From: Sialis fuliginosa
Taxonomy: Eukaryota; Arthropoda; Insecta; Megaloptera; Sialidae
Length of the DNA: 64,000 bases
Reading direction: 5' to 3'
Assembly: GCA_961205875.1 (NCBI GenBank)
Contig: OY540809.1
Coordinates: 34,360,267 to 34,424,266 of the forward strand
In this document: positions 62,072 to 64,000 of the stretch, one piece after another
Layout: each line of letters opens with the position of its first letter
Numbering within the stretch: the stretch's first letter is position 1
Notes under the pieces: model-generated
What the model was told of the DNA's origin: nothing
Database searches by the model: none
What the model saw: only the letters and a program-made list of their open reading frames with translations
Translations under genes and position numbers: made by a program

Positions 62072-63076
62072 ATATACCGGGCGGACCGTTTTAATCTTTA
62101 ATGGAAAATAACTCGACCGGTAAGCGAAATAATAAAAAAAGTTTTTTACAAAAGTTGTTGGGCAAGGAGGGGGACGTACGACCATGACCTTGAATTTGAC
62201 CTTGAACTTGACCGTAGGGGTTATTTGAAGGCCAAATAAAATTTTTCAAATGGAAATACCTATTTTCGACCCCGGATTCGGAAAGAACGGGGAATTCTAC
62301 AATAGGATATGAAGATTGATAAGGTCAAATGTCATGTTTTGAGGTAATTTTAAGGTCAAAAGGAACTTGTATCAGTATTCGGGGATTTCTAAACGTTGGC
62401 GTTGGAAACAGAATAAGTGTAATTTTGATAGGAAAACAATTGAATTTTACATGGGGGCGTGATAAAACTAAATGGGGGGGCGCGGGGCATATCGAGAAAA
62501 AATGAGAAAATTATTATTAAAAATTTATTCAATTTACTAAAAGAAAAGCAATAAAAACATTCTGACATAACAAAAAATAAAATACACTTATAAATAGGAT
62601 TGTATCAAAGCTTTTGCTTTTCTTTCAGTAAATTAAATAAACTTTTAATAATAATTTTCTCATTTTTTCTCGATATGCCCCGCGCCCCCCATTAAGTTTT
62701 ATCACGCCCCCATGGAAAATTCAATTGTTTTCCTACCAAAATTACACTTTATCTGTTTCCAACGCCAACGTTTAGAAATCCAGATACGATTTTTGCATGA
62801 ATACACGTACAAGTTCCTTTTGACCTTGAAATGACCTCAAAACATGACATTTGACCTTATCAATCTACATATCCTATTGTAGAATAGGCATTTCCATTTG
62901 AAAAATTTTATTTGGCCTTCAAATAACCCCTACGGTCAAGTTTAAGGTCACATTCAAGGTCATGGTCGTACGTCCCCCACCTTGCCCAACAACTTTTGTA
63001 AAAAACTTTTTTTATTATTTCGCTTACCGGTCGAGTTATTTTCCATTAAAGGTTAAAACGGTCCACCCGGTATATA
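62072..63076. mobile_element. Near-perfect foldback element, 1.0 kb
   Basis: Ends TATATACCGGGCGGACCGTT and AACGGTCCACCCGGTATATA. The arms pair almost to the centre (about 62574), including ACTCGACCGGTAAGCGAAAT and a GC-rich GCGCGGGGCATATCGAGAAA block. No ORF. Confidence 0.85.
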
Positions 63077-63787
63077 AAGCTCAACGTGTCTTTGTCTGTC
63101 CGTCTGTCCTTTAGTGCGCTTATCACTCGAGAACCACTTATCCGATTTCCGTGGTTTCTTTTTTAATTCGGTTCTCTGACCAGGTTATCGACTATATTTT
63201 GTTACGTTAGGTAACATAACAACTAAGTAGTGACGATAATAGTAAATCAAGTCGGAACAAATTTTGCCGTCGGCGTGCTATTTTGCAATATGCTGCCTAA
63301 ACCGTTCAATATTGAACAAAATAATGTATTAAAGAACTGTGTAGAATCAAAAGATCTACAATAAAGTCAGCGACACCATATGTCTAACTTTTATATTTAA
63401 GCCATAATAACTGCTTTTATGTTACAAAGAAAATTTAAAATATTTGGGTTTTGTTTACGTGGACTTATGACTTGCAAAACATTAATCCTTATCGAAATAA
63501 ATGATTTCATCGTCATAAGTACTTAATGTAGATATAATTTACCCTTTACAGCATTCAATTTGGTCTTACAGTTTAGAAAATATCGTGAAATATAAATACG
63601 GGAACATATTATTCACGCAATGTGAACCCGTGTCGTGGCGTGTGGTAAGGAGGGAGCGTGCCGAGTAGACGCAGGGAAGAGGAAATGATCACAGACCGGT
63701 ATTCTTTTGATTGTCAATTGTTTATTTATAACAAAAATATTTTTACTTTTTGTTTTGACTCGTTTTTGTTAGGTAGGTAATTTAATG
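63072..63787 (+). mobile_element. Helitron-like element, copy C, interrupted
   Basis: Starts TATATAAAGCTCAACGTGTC immediately at, and overlapping by a few bases, the TATATA end of the preceding foldback. Co-linear with copies A and B up to TCGTTTTTGTTAGGTAGGTA, where the MITE at 63788 begins. Confidence 0.75.
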
Positions 63788-64000
63788 TCCGGTATTATAA
63801 AGGACCTAACAAAATTTGTTAGCTAGCAATTACATTCAAATGGGGTATTAATACTGTACTAGTATCTATGGATTAGTTATGGAATTTAGAGCAGTGACAC
63901 TTCAATTAATTGTAACACAGTTGGCATCTTTGACCGTACAAAATAATTTTCATAACATCACCACTGTTTTAATACCGTTTGTATTTACCTACAACGCGTA
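63788..64000 (+). mobile_element. MITE of the 15461-15780 family, cut by the window end
   Basis: CCGGTATTATAAAGGACCTA onwards matches the inverse of 15461-15780, through GAATTTAGAGCAGTGACACT and AATCACCACTGTTTTAATACCG-type sequence. Right end not in the window. Confidence 0.7.

Overview
This is about 64 kb of AT-rich, intron-containing nuclear DNA from an animal, almost certainly an insect. The three recognisable genes resemble insect HDAC4, fused and an invertebrate FAM184 protein. They carry short GT-AG introns and AATAAA polyadenylation signals. The dense load of hAT, mariner, Tigger-like, Helitron and foldback elements would suit a hemipteran, but that lineage is a guess. There is nothing prokaryotic here: no operons, CRISPR array or tRNA that I can support.

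Layout. (1) 1-22 kb has no recognised gene. It is a mosaic of inverted-repeat elements, nested hAT insertions, a Helitron copy, a broken LINE and a 2.9 kb palindrome. (2) 22.07-32.31 kb, + strand, holds 17 exons of a class IIa histone deacetylase (HDAC4-like). The 5' exons are not seen, so the CDS is 5' partial. (3) 32.87-35.86 kb, + strand, holds a complete nine-exon fused (STK36-type) kinase, starting 557 bases after the HDAC4 stop. (4) 36.92-53.31 kb, - strand, holds a nine-exon gene for a predicted 1480-residue FAM184-like coiled-coil protein. It is tail-to-tail with fused and has a 2.1 kb first exon coding a low-complexity, probably disordered N-terminus. (5) 53.3-64 kb has no recognised gene. 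It holds the likely upstream region of the FAM184-like gene, then hAT elements, 2.0 kb and 1.0 kb near-perfect palindromes, and another Helitron copy cut by the window end.

The genes have no obvious joint pathway. Fused is a Hedgehog-pathway kinase, HDAC4 is a signal-regulated transcriptional corepressor, and FAM184 is poorly characterised. I joined exons by hand using open frame, GT/AG sites and matching phase. All three models keep frame to a stop codon. Family names rest on remembered conserved motifs, not on a database search.

The non-coding DNA is unusually rich in foldback structures, roughly 30 in 64 kb. Many have clear target-site duplications, so insertion order can be read in several places. 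The most interesting items are the nested palindromes, the nested insertions at 3.2-4.7 kb, recurrent G-homopolymers just inside hAT-type ends, the large N-terminal exon of the FAM184-like gene, and a Tyr rather than His at the HDAC4 catalytic position.
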